Below, piece by piece: positions 8,261-15,392 of a stretch of DNA of 46,919 bases. Every line of letters begins with the position of its first letter. Within the stretch, counting starts at the first letter, position 1. The notes beneath the pieces are model-generated. The model saw nothing but the letters and a program-made list of their open reading frames with translations, was not told the origin of the DNA and did no database searches. A program made the position numbers and the translations under genes. Origin of the DNA: Pseudomonas arsenicoxydans (GTDB taxonomy: Bacteria > Pseudomonadota > Gammaproteobacteria > Pseudomonadales > Pseudomonadaceae); assembly GCF_006438915.1 (NCBI RefSeq), contig NZ_RCZE01000024.1, forward strand, positions 1-46,919, written 5' to 3'.

Positions 8261-8409
8261 CTTTCCGAATCGGAAAGTTCTTATCCCTTCGCACGTTCTT
8301 TCCGATTCGGAAAGAAATCCACCGACTTTCCGAATCGGAAAGTTTCCGGCCTGCCTTGGATCCAACTTTCCGAGCCGGAAAGATTCTACCGACTTTCCGA
8401 ATCGGAAAG
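8261..8409. repeat. Five-copy parS-like palindrome array
   Basis: Copies of CTTTCCGA(A/T)TCGGAAAG start at 8261, 8298, 8326, 8366 and 8393; the copy at 8366 has two changes (GAGCC centre). Steps are 37, 28, 40 and 27 bp. The array lies 55-200 bp before the virD4-parA-parB operon and a sixth copy is inside parB. Position and symmetry fit a ParB-bound centromere that doubles as an operator. Confidence 0.8.
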
Positions 8410-8460
8410 TTACGTTATTACAGATTTCGTGGATTTCTCCCCAAAACCAGTAATGACGTA

Positions 8461-8566
8461 ATGCGCATATCACTGCGCATTATCCTATTGCCTTTCTATT
8501 GCATTAGCAATAGTCTAAGCAATAGAAAAGCCAATAGAACGGGGCATAGAAAAAACATGTTTTTTC
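8461..8566. repeat. Short iterons and palindromes, oriT candidate
   Basis: In order: inverted repeat ATGCGCA/TGCGCAT (8461-8480); CTATTGC at 8485 and 8496; GCAATAG at 8507 and 8519; CCAATAG at 8531; GCATAG at 8544, at 11-13 bp steps; then the perfect palindrome GAAAAAACATGTTTTTTC (8549-8566). Helically phased short repeats beside palindromes are typical of an oriT or relaxosome binding region. No nic site was recognised. Confidence 0.45.
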
Positions 8567-8742
8567 TACAAATCACAAGCCTTAAAAGCCGCCATCCGAT
8601 GGATGACATGGGCGTCCTGGCGGACACCCATAGACCTCCGGGGGAGCGCCCCGTCGATCTTTTAGGGTTCCAACTCGCTGCGCGAGCTTCCACCCTCTTT
8701 CGCATCCTGCGCCCTGGACGGGCTTGTCTACGAAATTCACCC

Positions 8743-8873
8743 GCGCGGGCGTCCGGTGAAACCGGACCAACCGCCTTCCTGCCATTGCGCGACGCTTCGG
8801 TGCGGTCCTTCGTCCCTTCCTCAGCTGCTTCATGGCGCAAGGCGGTTGGTCCGGTTTCACCGGACGCCCGCGC
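8743..8873. repeat. Perfect 35-bp inverted repeat in the gene-free region
   Basis: The arms at 8743-8777 and 8839-8873 are exact reverse complements, separated by 61 bp. The arm contains the inner palindrome-like CCGGTGAAACCGG. It would form a very stable cruciform or RNA hairpin. Open frames run through it but look like GC-rich noise. Confidence 0.7.
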
Positions 8874-9082
8874 CGCTTTCGCTAACGGATGCTTCGCACC
8901 CTGCCTCCGCCCTGAACGGGCTGCGTCAGGGCAGACCGGGAAAATTGGCCTGGGGGCCATTTCCCCTCACCACCCTCGTGGGCTCGGGTGGCGTCTGTCC
9001 TTCTCGCTGTTTAACGCACCTCTCTTCGCTTCGCTCATCGCTGTGCTATTGAAAAGCAGCCAACCCCGTGCCGGGCCTGGCG

Positions 9083-9335
9083 CCTCCCTTCGGTCGACAG
9101 AAGCAGGCGAGCGCTCCCGCGCTGCCCACAGCAAGCAACGACTTTTGGTCGTTTGCCTCAAGCCTTGCCTCCCTTCGGTCGACAGAAGCAGGCGAGCGCT
9201 CCCGCGCTGCCCACAGCAAGCAACGACTTTTGGTCGTTTGCCTCAAGCCTGCTTCCCTTCGGTCAGCAGAAGCAGACAGACGCTTTCGCGCTGCCCAGGG
9301 CAAGCAACGACTTTTGGTCGTTTGCCTCAAGCGGC
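9083..9335. repeat. Three tandem 84/85-bp repeats
   Basis: Units begin at 9083, 9168 and 9252. Units 1 and 2 are nearly identical and unit 3 has diverged in the middle. Each ends in the small hairpin CGACTTTTGGTCG. They lie in a structured, gene-free, GC-rich stretch (8570-9700). Confidence 0.75.
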
Positions 9336-9370
9336 CAGCGGCTTTTGGCCGTTGGCGGCGTTTGCAACGC

Positions 9371-9484
9371 CTAGCCCCTCAGGCGGGGCTAAAGGCCTCG
9401 CGGTGTTAGTTCGCCTCTTTCCTGAGCGCATGCTTTGGCCTCGCCCTACCTTCGGTGGGCTGGCCTTGCATGCTTTCAGGAAAG
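9371..9484. repeat. Hairpins in the gene-free region
   Basis: TAGCCCC/GGGGCTA (9371-9390) is followed by a 17-bp inverted repeat with 15 matches: arms 9417-9433 and 9468-9484 (CTTTCCTGA..GCATGC), with a nested GGCC..GCCC/GGGC..GGCC stem. The inner CCCTACCTTCGGTGGGC recurs near 9533. Bases 9485-9707 hold no gene I can support. Confidence 0.55.
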
Positions 9485-9707
9485 GGCTCGTTCTGCGCTC
9501 GGAAGCCGATGCAGTCTCATGCCTTCGCGTTGCCCTACCTTCGGTGGGCTCGCTGGCATGATCCAGCAACGGCTTGTTTCGCTCCGCTGGTTTGACCAGC
9601 CTCCGCCCGCCCTTCGACGTGCGTGGCTGGTCTGCCCAGGGGCGAACCAAAAAAACAAAGTCTCCGCGCCTAGCGGCCGGAGCCTTGTGCAATGTAATCG
9701 GTGGAGA

Positions 9708-10481
9708 ATGATTTTGGACGAAGGGAAAACCACTAATGCTGTGAGCGGCTGGGGCCGCTCAGCAGCGATAAGCCGGAGCCGGGAAAAGCTCGAGTCGGTA
9801 GTTAAATGGCTTGCATGGTTTGACTACTCCGACAGGTCAACCATTGCAGCAATGCTCGGCGTTGATGCGGATGGCCAGCGCGCCTTTTTCAAGCGGCTGG
9901 AAGAATCCGGTTTTCTGTTGGTGGAACGTGCGCCTGGGATCGACAGGAAAATCTACAGCCTCGGTGAAGCCGGATTTGAATACGCGCTCATGCTTGCGCC
10001 TGAGCTCAATCTGAAGCGGCGGCGCAGGCTGCCTTCGTGGGTGTCAATGATTCACAGTTTTTCGGTTCAAGCGGCAATCATTACTCGCATGCCGGATATC
10101 GAAACGCTGCGGCCTGAGAAGACCTTGAAGCACCTTCGTACCGTGCGATTGCCCGACGCAATCTTGACGATGAAGAACGGCACAACCGTCGCCCTTGAGG
10201 TCGAGTTGAACCATAAATCGAGCCCCCGGGTTTACAATATTTTTCTCTCGCATCTGAAAAACATTCGCGGCGGTCATTACGACAAGGTGCTGTATCTCTT
10301 TCCGAATGCGGGATTATGCAGTCTGTATCAGGAGAAATACGACCAGCCAATTTGGCCGATCTATCGGCTACTCCCAGAAACAACACGATTGATCCAGGAC
10401 AAAGACCGGAGCTTTACAGCTAGCCCTGTGCATGAAAGCAAACTGATGCAATTTCAAGTCGAGGTCATGTACACGCTATGA
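9708..10481 (+). CDS. Replic_Relax-like protein, possible atypical relaxase
   Basis: 257 aa from ATG 9708; a GTG at 9687 is an alternative. The first 75 residues after the start form a winged helix (STIAAMLGVDADGQRAFFKR, then a wing ending KIYSLGEAGFEYA). The second half has HSFSVQ, then LPDAILTMKNGTTVALEVEL followed by NHKSSPRVYN. This resembles the PD-(D/E)xK-like core of replication-relaxation (PF13814-type) proteins. It lies directly after the structured oriT-candidate region and its stop overlaps the virB11 start (ATGA), so it belongs to the transfer module. No standard relaxase was found elsewhere, so it is the best candidate for the DNA-processing protein. It could instead be an accessory regulator. 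Confidence 0.75.
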   Translation: MILDEGKTTNAVSGWGRSAAISRSREKLESVVKWLAWFDYSDRSTIAAMLGVDADGQRAFFKRLEESGFLLVERAPGIDRKIYSLGEAGFEYALMLAPELNLKRRRRLPSWVSMIHSFSVQAAIITRMPDIETLRPEKTLKHLRTVRLPDAILTMKNGTTVALEVELNHKSSPRVYNIFLSHLKNIRGGHYDKVLYLFPNAGLCSLYQEKYDQPIWPIYRLLPETTRLIQDKDRSFTASPVHESKLMQFQVEVMYTL

Positions 10482-11506
10482 GCTATGAAGATACCGTTTT
10501 CGGGCTTGTGCCCGTCAAAGAAGCTGGAAGCTGGGAATTGCTTGAGCATTTCCTTAAACCGGTTCTGCCTCATTTCAATAACCCATTGGTCACTGAGATT
10601 TGCGTTAACCGATATGACGAAATGTACGTTGAAATAAACAACGTACTTGAGCGAGTGGATAGCGGTTTTGCCTCAGAGCAAAAGCTTGTCGAATTCATTC
10701 GTCAGCTGGGGATTGTTCTGAAACAGCCGGTCGGCCCTGACAACCCTGAGCTTGATGCCCGTTTTCCAAACGGAGCGCGGATAAGCTGCACCCTGTCTTT
10801 AATGACACCTGCCGGGGCAACATTTAGCCTTCGCTGCAAGCCAGCGAAAGCCTTCACCATGGCCGAGCTGGTCGGGTTGGGTGCGCTGACAAGTGAAATG
10901 GCCGACTACATCGCAGGGCGTGTTCGTGGTGCCGCGACAATGCTTGTCACCGGCAATACCGGTAGTGGGAAAACTGCGATGTTGCGGGCTTGTGGCGGGT
11001 TCATCGACAAGTGTGAACGGTTGTGTACGGCAGAAGATACCCTTGAGCTGGGTATGCGCGAAATGCTGCCAAATGTCGTGGCGTTTGAGGCTCCTTACAG
11101 GGAGCCAAAACCGGGCGTGCGGGTTATCAACTTGGCGTCATGTATCCGCAAATTCCTACGGTATCGACCAGACCGCGGCTGGGTAGGTGAAATTCGTGAT
11201 GCTGCTGCGTGTGACGCATTTTTTCAGTTCATCTACACCGGGCATAGAGGGTCTGCTGCTTCGCTGCACACGAACGGGCCTGACGACACCGTACCTCGAT
11301 TGCAGTACCTCATGTCGTCGGCGGGCCTTATCAGTTACGACCTTGCCGGCAGGATGATCCTGGGCGTTCTCGATCTGATGATTCATTGCTCGCGGGATCC
11401 GCGTTACGGTCGGAAAGTCACGGATATTGTCGAAGTGCGCAACGGCGAGCTGCATCCGATCTTTGTGTATGACGTAGAAGCGGGTAAGCATCGCCGGGTT
11501 GAGTGA
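10478..11506 (+). CDS. virB11: VirB11-like traffic ATPase
   Basis: This 342-aa hexameric cytoplasmic ATPase energises pilus assembly and substrate transfer. The N-terminal domain holds the segment VTEICVNRYDEMYVEI. The RecA-like domain has Walker A GNTGSGKTAML near residue 162, an Asp box (CTAEDTLEL), an Arg-rich region and the Walker B/His box region (GHRGSAASLHTNGPDD). Its start overlaps the stop of the previous gene (ATGA). It lies 4 kb from the main virB operon, which is unusual as virB11 normally ends that operon. A dispersed repeat begins at its stop codon, suggesting that the module was cut here by recombination. Confidence 0.92.
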   Translation: MSYEDTVFGLVPVKEAGSWELLEHFLKPVLPHFNNPLVTEICVNRYDEMYVEINNVLERVDSGFASEQKLVEFIRQLGIVLKQPVGPDNPELDARFPNGARISCTLSLMTPAGATFSLRCKPAKAFTMAELVGLGALTSEMADYIAGRVRGAATMLVTGNTGSGKTAMLRACGGFIDKCERLCTAEDTLELGMREMLPNVVAFEAPYREPKPGVRVINLASCIRKFLRYRPDRGWVGEIRDAAACDAFFQFIYTGHRGSAASLHTNGPDDTVPRLQYLMSSAGLISYDLAGRMILGVLDLMIHCSRDPRYGRKVTDIVEVRNGELHPIFVYDVEAGKHRRVE

Positions 11507-11722
11507 CGCCGCTGGCAGCCAGGGGGAGCCCCCTGGACGGCAGACCCAAGCAACACCAAGGGCGCTGCCCTTGTGATCCCGCTCTTGCCGCCGAGGGCTC
11601 AGGTGCGCGGGGTGGTGAAGCAACCCCACACACCCGAGCGGAGGCTTGGGGCACTGCGCACCGTCAAGCAGAATGCGCCTGCGGCGGGGCCCCCGCCATT
11701 CAACTTGACCGCGCTTCGTTCA
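11506..11722 (+). repeat. Dispersed module-border repeat, copy 1
   Basis: GC-rich repeat beginning at the virB11 stop. It contains the hairpins CCAGGGGG/CCCCCTGG and AAGGGC/GCCCTT, and a GGGGT/ACCCC stem. Related copies are at 26650-26815 (minus), 31446-31672 (plus) and 46435 into the junction (minus). This copy lacks the extra segment CGGTCCTACGGACGCGGA seen in copies 3 and 4. Confidence 0.85.
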
Positions 11723-11805
11723 ACGGCCTGGAGCCTGGGGAGGGGGGAGGGTGACTGGTCGCCCAAGCCGGGGCCAGCCAGCAAGCCAGCGGCCCGGTAG
11801 GCACT

Positions 11806-11936
11806 TGCTATCATTTTTCGATGGCCAGCTGCGGCACCAGGTCGAGTATTGATAGCAAAAAACCCCACTTTTGCCGTCATTCGATCGGCAGTTTGATAGC
11901 AATTATCTGTACAAATAGGATCAAAGATCCTATAAT
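11806..11936 (+). promoter_or_regulatory. 44-bp octamer array A, operator and promoter
   Basis: TGCTATCA at 11806, TGATAGCA at 11850 and 11894 (steps exactly 44), with a variant TGCCGTCA halfway at 11872. Then palindrome AGGATCAAAGATCCT (11917-11931), whose last T starts -10 TATAAT (11931-11936); the -35 position holds TGTACA (11908-11913), a 17-bp spacer. The promoter drives the 86-aa gene at 11986. Confidence 0.75.
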
Positions 11937-11985
11937 GATTGCGTAAACCGGGCGAATTGCTCGGTTCTAGCCGGAGAATTCCGAC

Positions 11986-12246
11986 ATGACCGCAACAGAC
12001 AAAACCCTCCCTGCCGAATCCCTCTTTCCACTTCCCGAAACATGGACGGGCAATCTATGGATTCGCGGCTGCATCGAACAACCGGGCAGCGTCACAGAAG
12101 CTGATGATTCCGAAGCCGAGTTTTTCGGTGTGTACGCACAAGACGCCGAAGGGCTGCATATGTGGGTTGAGGATTGCGACACCCGCGAGCAGGCCGAGGA
12201 TTTGGCTAAGTACCTCAAGTCTCAGTTTGCGTTGAGCTTCGCTTAA
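11986..12246 (+). CDS. Hypothetical protein, 86 aa, MTAT-leader gene 1
   Basis: Unrecognised acidic soluble protein. It begins MTATDKT; the first codons and the leader CCGGAGAATTCCG-acATG are shared with the genes at 13730 and 14227, although the rest of the proteins differ. The body (GNLWIRGCIEQPG; CDTREQAEDLAKYLKSQF) looks like a small alpha/beta domain with a C-terminal helix. It is driven by the array-A promoter and ends in a UUCG-type hairpin at 12255-12270. Function is unknown; being first under a phased operator array suggests tightly controlled expression. Confidence 0.75.
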   Translation: MTATDKTLPAESLFPLPETWTGNLWIRGCIEQPGSVTEADDSEAEFFGVYAQDAEGLHMWVEDCDTREQAEDLAKYLKSQFALSFA

Positions 12247-12254
12247 CACCTTTC

Positions 12255-12270
12255 GCCCGGTTCGCCGGGC
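12255..12270 (+). terminator. UUCG-loop hairpin
   Basis: GCCCGG TTCG CCGGGC, just after the stop of the 86-aa gene and followed by a short pyrimidine run. Either a partial terminator or an mRNA-stabilising hairpin before the next gene at 12297. Confidence 0.55.
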
Positions 12271-12296
12271 CTCTACCTCTCGTTAGGGAATTAAGT

Positions 12297-12800
12297 ATGA
12301 AGCTCATCGACAATTGCAAAAAAACTCAGGCTGCTGGCATCGTCATCAAAAAAATGAAGCATATGCAAGGCTTGGATGGCTGGATTTGGTCCTGTGACGT
12401 GCATCTAAATCGGGTCAGGATTGGCAGTGTGTTTGATGATGGAAACGGCGGTTGTCTCAGCGTCGATATCAGCGCTACCGATCAGGCAAAGTTGGTCGCA
12501 GCCCTGAAGGGCGTTGACTACCCTTTGGGGTTGACTTTCGTGGGTGAAGACTTTGTTGAGCCAGACACCGATTATGGGTACATCGAGTGGGTTCTACCGA
12601 CGATTGCTGACGAGCTTGAAAGCCTCAAAAAATTGCAGCGTGCAGCCAAAACCAAAACCCTTTACCAGCTGCATGACGACAAAGAAGGTGAGCATTGGGT
12701 GATTAAACAGGTCTACTCGACGGCCTTAGTTGCAGCGCTCCAGAAGAAGCACGGAAGCAACTTGAAGGAGGTTTTGAACGAGGCTATCGCAGGGCTTTAA
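12297..12800 (+). CDS. Hypothetical protein, 167 aa
   Basis: Unrecognised soluble protein starting MKLIDNCKKTQAAGI behind AGGGA. There is no membrane segment or signal peptide. The N-terminal half looks beta-rich (WIWSCDVHLNRVRIGSVFDD) and the C-terminal part helical (ESLKKLQRAAK; LVAALQKKHGSNLKEVL). It lies between two hairpins, 50 bases after the 86-aa gene and perhaps co-transcribed with it. Its place between the transfer modules suggests a plasmid accessory role; no activity can be assigned. Confidence 0.7.
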   Translation: MKLIDNCKKTQAAGIVIKKMKHMQGLDGWIWSCDVHLNRVRIGSVFDDGNGGCLSVDISATDQAKLVAALKGVDYPLGLTFVGEDFVEPDTDYGYIEWVLPTIADELESLKKLQRAAKTKTLYQLHDDKEGEHWVIKQVYSTALVAALQKKHGSNLKEVLNEAIAGL

Positions 12801-12807
12801 GTAGCCC

Positions 12808-12828
12808 GGCCCGCCAGTCAGGCGGGCC
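12808..12828 (+). terminator. Strong GC hairpin after the 167-aa gene
   Basis: GGCCCGCC AGTCA GGCGGGCC, an 8-bp perfect stem 8 bases after the stop. There is no T run, so termination may be partial. A fragment resembling the dispersed repeat (AACACCAAGGGCGCTGCC, near 12850) follows. Confidence 0.5.
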
Positions 12829-12915
12829 ATTGGCCCCGGCCAGATCAAAGGAACACCAAGGGCGCTGCCTTGCCCTAAACTGGAAAAACCTTTCCCCCTG
12901 AAAGGAGTCCCGATC

Positions 12916-13146
12916 ATGAACAAGCCCCGACCCGAGGTTGATGCCGAAGTGTTCTGGCTGCGCCTGGAAGACTCCATCCTCAAGCTGCGCCAGAAGATGA
13001 TGCTCAGCGCCGCGCCCGACCGCCAAGTGTTTTACGGCATGGCCCTCGGGATGCTCTCAGCTCTGCGACAGGCCGAGCTGATCAGCGAAGCCGATTTCAT
13101 CCGGCGCAGCGATGAGATCGCAGCCGAGCTGGGTGCCGAAGGATAG
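12916..13146 (+). CDS. Hypothetical protein, 76 aa
   Basis: Small, largely helical, charged protein (MNKPRPEVDAEVFWLRLEDS ... IRRSDEIAAELGAEG) with a clear AAAGGAG Shine-Dalgarno 10 bases before ATG. It is GC-rich in codon use like the plasmid backbone. The next gene at 13191 is preceded by a similar AAAGGA signal and also encodes a small helical protein, so the two form a pair. No recognised family. Confidence 0.7.
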   Translation: MNKPRPEVDAEVFWLRLEDSILKLRQKMMLSAAPDRQVFYGMALGMLSALRQAELISEADFIRRSDEIAAELGAEG

Positions 13147-13190
13147 CCCGCTGATACCGACATTTCCCCCGAACAGAAAGGAACCCCGGC

Positions 13191-13427
13191 ATGCCTATGA
13201 TCGACAGTACGAGGTTCAAAGCTCAGCTCGATGCGGTGCACTCCGCACGGTTGGCGTATGAAGCGGCCGAGGAACGGCTTGGGTTGGCGACCCTGAACGA
13301 TCCGCCGACAGTGTCCGAGCTTGTGCTTAACCAACTAATAGAACGCCACCAAGAGGCCTATTCAGCCTATGCCATGCGGGCGGTTGCGTTGAGCAAGCTA
13401 TTGGTGCAGTTGGTCGACGAGGCATGA
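13191..13427 (+). CDS. Hypothetical helical protein, 78 aa
   Basis: Starts MPMIDSTRFKAQLDAVHSAR behind AAAGGAA; a second ATG two codons on is possible. The sequence is almost wholly helical with Ala, Leu and Glu spacing suited to a short coiled coil (AYEAAEERLGLA; LVLNQLIERHQEAYSAY). It follows the 76-aa gene by 44 bases, probably in one transcript. Function is unknown. Confidence 0.65.
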   Translation: MPMIDSTRFKAQLDAVHSARLAYEAAEERLGLATLNDPPTVSELVLNQLIERHQEAYSAYAMRAVALSKLLVQLVDEA

Positions 13428-13504
13428 CCTCAAGCTGGGACGGGGGAGGGTGACTGGTCGCCCAGGCCGGGGCCAGCCAGCAAGCCAACGGCGCGGTAGG
13501 CACT

Positions 13505-13680
13505 TGCTATCATTTTTCGGTGGCCAGCTGCTGCACTAGGTCGAGAAGTGATAGCAGTTTTCGCCCTGGGCGCGGATCCTCGATCTTCGGATTGATAGCA
13601 GAAAGGCCGATCGGCGCCGGCGCTCGATCGGCAAATTGATAGCAAAACAGCTGTACAGCTAGGATCAATGATCCTATAAT
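13505..13680 (+). promoter_or_regulatory. 44-bp octamer array B, operator and promoter
   Basis: TGCTATCA at 13505, then TGATAGCA at 13549, 13593 and 13637: three steps of exactly 44 bp. Palindrome AGGATCAATGATCCT (13661-13675; perfect 7-bp arms) overlaps -10 TATAAT (13675-13680), and TGTACA is at the -35 position (13652-13657). A second inverted repeat GCCGATCGGC/GCTCGATCGGC lies between sites 3 and 4. It drives the gene at 13730. The flanking sequence is homologous to array A and to the array split by the IS. Confidence 0.8.
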
Positions 13681-13729
13681 GATTGCGTAAGCCGGGCGAA
13701 TTGCTCAGCTCCAGCCGGAGAATTCCGAC

Positions 13730-14149
13730 ATGACCGCAACAAAGAAAACCACCCCCGTTGTCACCGCCAGTCTTGTGCCCGAGCATCGGCGCATGTGCTG
13801 CGTGTTTCGTTACTTTGGCCGCTTCTCGGTCGAGGTGGAGCAGTACACCCAAGCCACCATGCGCGAGTCGTGCGAAGCCTACACAGGCGGCGTATGGGAC
13901 TACTACGAGCTGTCCAATGGCGGGTTTTACATGGCACCTAACGGAGCCGAAACCTACAGCGTTTCCCGTACCAACTACTTTGAGGGTGAGCTTAGCGCCG
14001 AAGCAGTAGGGATCATGACCACCCTGGCGGGGCTCATGATCACGTGGGGCCGGTACGAGGTAGACATGCTGGGCTTGCGTTATGAAAGCCTTATTGACTA
14101 CGCACGAAGCCATGCGGAATGGTCTTTGATTCGCGCAGCCCTGGACTAA
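13730..14149 (+). CDS. Hypothetical protein, 139 aa, MTAT-leader gene 2
   Basis: Begins MTATKKTTPVVTASL. The body (CCVFRYFGRFSVEVEQY; GGVWDYYELSNGGFYMAP) resembles small antirestriction-type (ArdB/KlcA-like) proteins in composition and layout: a Tyr- and Gly-rich WDYYELSNGGFYMAP core followed by ALD at the end. ArdB/KlcA proteins block type I restriction of incoming plasmid DNA. I consider that assignment probable because KlcA proteins characteristically hold a YELSNGGFYMAP-like segment, but length and motif were judged by eye only. It sits under the array-B promoter with the conserved leader; tight repression followed by early expression on entry would suit an antirestriction role. Confidence 0.8.
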   Translation: MTATKKTTPVVTASLVPEHRRMCCVFRYFGRFSVEVEQYTQATMRESCEAYTGGVWDYYELSNGGFYMAPNGAETYSVSRTNYFEGELSAEAVGIMTTLAGLMITWGRYEVDMLGLRYESLIDYARSHAEWSLIRAALD

Positions 14150-14186
14150 TAACCGCACCCTGGCATTAGTCAGGGTCATTCATCCA

Positions 14187-14226
14187 GCCTGGGCGAATGC
14201 CCAGGCGCTACCCGGAGAATTCCGTC
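14187..14226 (+). promoter_or_regulatory. Leader hairpin and structured Shine-Dalgarno
   Basis: GCCTGGGC GAAT GCCCAGGC (14187-14206) is followed by CCGGAGAATTCCG just before the ATG, in which CGGA and TCCG can pair around the GGAG ribosome site. The same arrangement, with changed stem bases around GGGCGAAT, precedes the genes at 11986 and 13730. Here it lies between genes without its own array, so it may also end the upstream transcript. Confidence 0.55.
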
Positions 14227-14493
14227 ATGACCGCAACAACAGCCCACGCGATCCGCAAGCCACAAACGAACCTAAGCGTAGTCACCGATATTATGGAATA
14301 TTCGCGCTTTGGCGCGTTGTCCCAGGCGTTTGTCATGGCCGCGCTGGAGAGCTACAGCGAGCAGGTAATTGCAACACCAGACGAGCAGGTATCTAACGGG
14401 TTACTTCCTGCAGGAGTCTGGAAGGGCATTGCTGAAGAAACACTTCAGAAGCTGGAGGCGACTGGGTATCGTCCCGTAGAGTCCAAGACGTAG
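14227..14493 (+). CDS. Hypothetical protein, 88 aa, MTAT-leader gene 3
   Basis: Start taken at ATG 14227, not the upstream in-frame codon, because this ATG carries the conserved leader and the MTAT N-terminus of the genes at 11986 and 13730. The rest (SRFGALSQAFVMAALESYSE; EETLQKLEATGYRP) is helical and unrecognised. It lies 78 bases after the gene at 13730 and is probably in the same transcript. Only the leader and first codons are shared with the other two, so this looks like a re-used expression cassette rather than three true paralogues. Confidence 0.75.
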   Translation: MTATTAHAIRKPQTNLSVVTDIMEYSRFGALSQAFVMAALESYSEQVIATPDEQVSNGLLPAGVWKGIAEETLQKLEATGYRPVESKT

Positions 14494-14574
14494 CGGTATG
14501 AGAGGCCCAGCGCTTAGCGCTGGGTCATTGCGCTGACAGGCTCAGCAATCAATGTGTGCATGCCTGGAGAGCGT

Positions 14575-14823
14575 ATGAGTGAGAGTAAACCGAACGGCGT
14601 GCGCGCCGAGTGTATGAACGACGCGCCGAGTTGGCAGCCGCCATCCAGTGACGAGCTACGCAGTCTGATCGATTCCATGGGGCTATCGCCGCGTGAAGTA
14701 GGCGCGTTCCTGGGGGTATCGCGCAAAGCGGTCAACCGTTGGACCGTGGGCCAGGAATCCATTCCTTTTGCTGACTGGGTGCTTCTATGTCGGCGGGCAG
14801 GGTGGGGGTTTTCGGCTTATTGA
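14575..14823 (+). CDS. Small HTH (XRE-like) protein, 82 aa
   Basis: Start at ATG 14575 with GGAG 6 bases upstream. The HTH is plain: SSDELRSLIDSMGLSPREVG, then AFLGVSRKAVNRWTVGQE near residues 35-65, which matches the recognition-helix pattern of phage-repressor-like or MqsA/YdaS-like DNA-binding proteins. It ends the group of small genes before a 314-base gene-free gap. It probably regulates nearby plasmid genes; the target is unknown. Confidence 0.75.
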   Translation: MSESKPNGVRAECMNDAPSWQPPSSDELRSLIDSMGLSPREVGAFLGVSRKAVNRWTVGQESIPFADWVLLCRRAGWGFSAY

Positions 14824-15137
14824 AGTAGCGGCCAAATGCCACTACTTGCGTTAATTTTGGGGTTTTATTGCGCAATACTGGCGTTTTGAACTCCATGCAG
14901 CGAAAAGCTGTAAAATTTTGGATCCACAACGGAACGGACTTGTTACATGAGAGTCACACATGCGGCTCAGTAGAGTTGCGGATGTGTACATTCGCGTTTG
15001 TGAACACGGAGGTTCGTGGTTAGAAGTTAAGAGCTCTGTGAAAAGGTCGCCTTTTTGACGCAAAAAGTGTTGGCCTGAACCGTTTAAGCGGGTAATTTCG
15101 CGCATTCTTTTCGATAGATGCCCATAGCGGCATCAAG
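14823..15137. other. Gene-free gap with hairpin
   Basis: An imperfect inverted repeat AAGTAGCGGC/GCCACTACTT (14823-14847), overlapping the stop codon of the HTH gene, probably ends that transcript. The remaining 290 bases hold only short frames without ribosome sites; I see no gene or clear repeat. Confidence 0.5.
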
Positions 15138-15392
15138 TTAAACCTCCGTGCGATCCTTCAGGATCCGGCGCATTTCTACCTTGAAACTCTCGTAATCACG
15201 GGCATTTTCGGGACGAAACAAAGCGCCGTTCTCAAGTGCGATTTCAAGCAAAGCCCTTATGACCATCGACCGCGATGGTCTGCCGAAAAATTCTTCGGCC
15301 TTTAGGGGCTCCACAAATCTAATTTCAATGCTTTCCAGCACCTTGCCTGGAAGCGTGATGTTGGTCGGGACGGTCTTAATGGCTTTGGTCAT
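15138..15392 (-). CDS. Ribbon-helix-helix DNA-binding protein, 84 aa
   Basis: The N-terminal strand (KTVPTNITLPGKVLESIEIR) followed by helices (FFGRPSRSMVIRALLEIALENG) is the pattern of Arc/CopG/TraY-type RHH proteins, which bind DNA as dimers. The C-terminus is a charged helix. It is transcribed divergently from the virB operon across a 98-bp spacer with inverted repeats, the classic placement of a local repressor or relaxosome accessory protein. No partner toxin lies beside it, so an antitoxin role is less likely. Confidence 0.75.
   Translation of the reverse strand: MTKAIKTVPTNITLPGKVLESIEIRFVEPLKAEEFFGRPSRSMVIRALLEIALENGALFRPENARDYESFKVEMRRILKDRTEV

Noticed and set aside
8245..9561. Long plus-strand open frame of 438 codons
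   Set aside because: It crosses the parS-like array, the inverted repeats and the tandem repeats, has no ribosome site and gives a Ser/Arg/Pro-rich noise-like product; GC-rich DNA lacking stops explains it.
13505..13680. CRISPR array, considered because of regular spacing of short repeats
   Set aside because: The repeat is only 8-9 bp and occurs in both directions, arrays have four units and no cas genes exist; it fits protein-binding sites.
15138..15392. Antitoxin of a type II system
   Set aside because: It is an RHH protein but no toxin-sized gene is next to it; the divergent virB operon makes a transfer regulator more likely.
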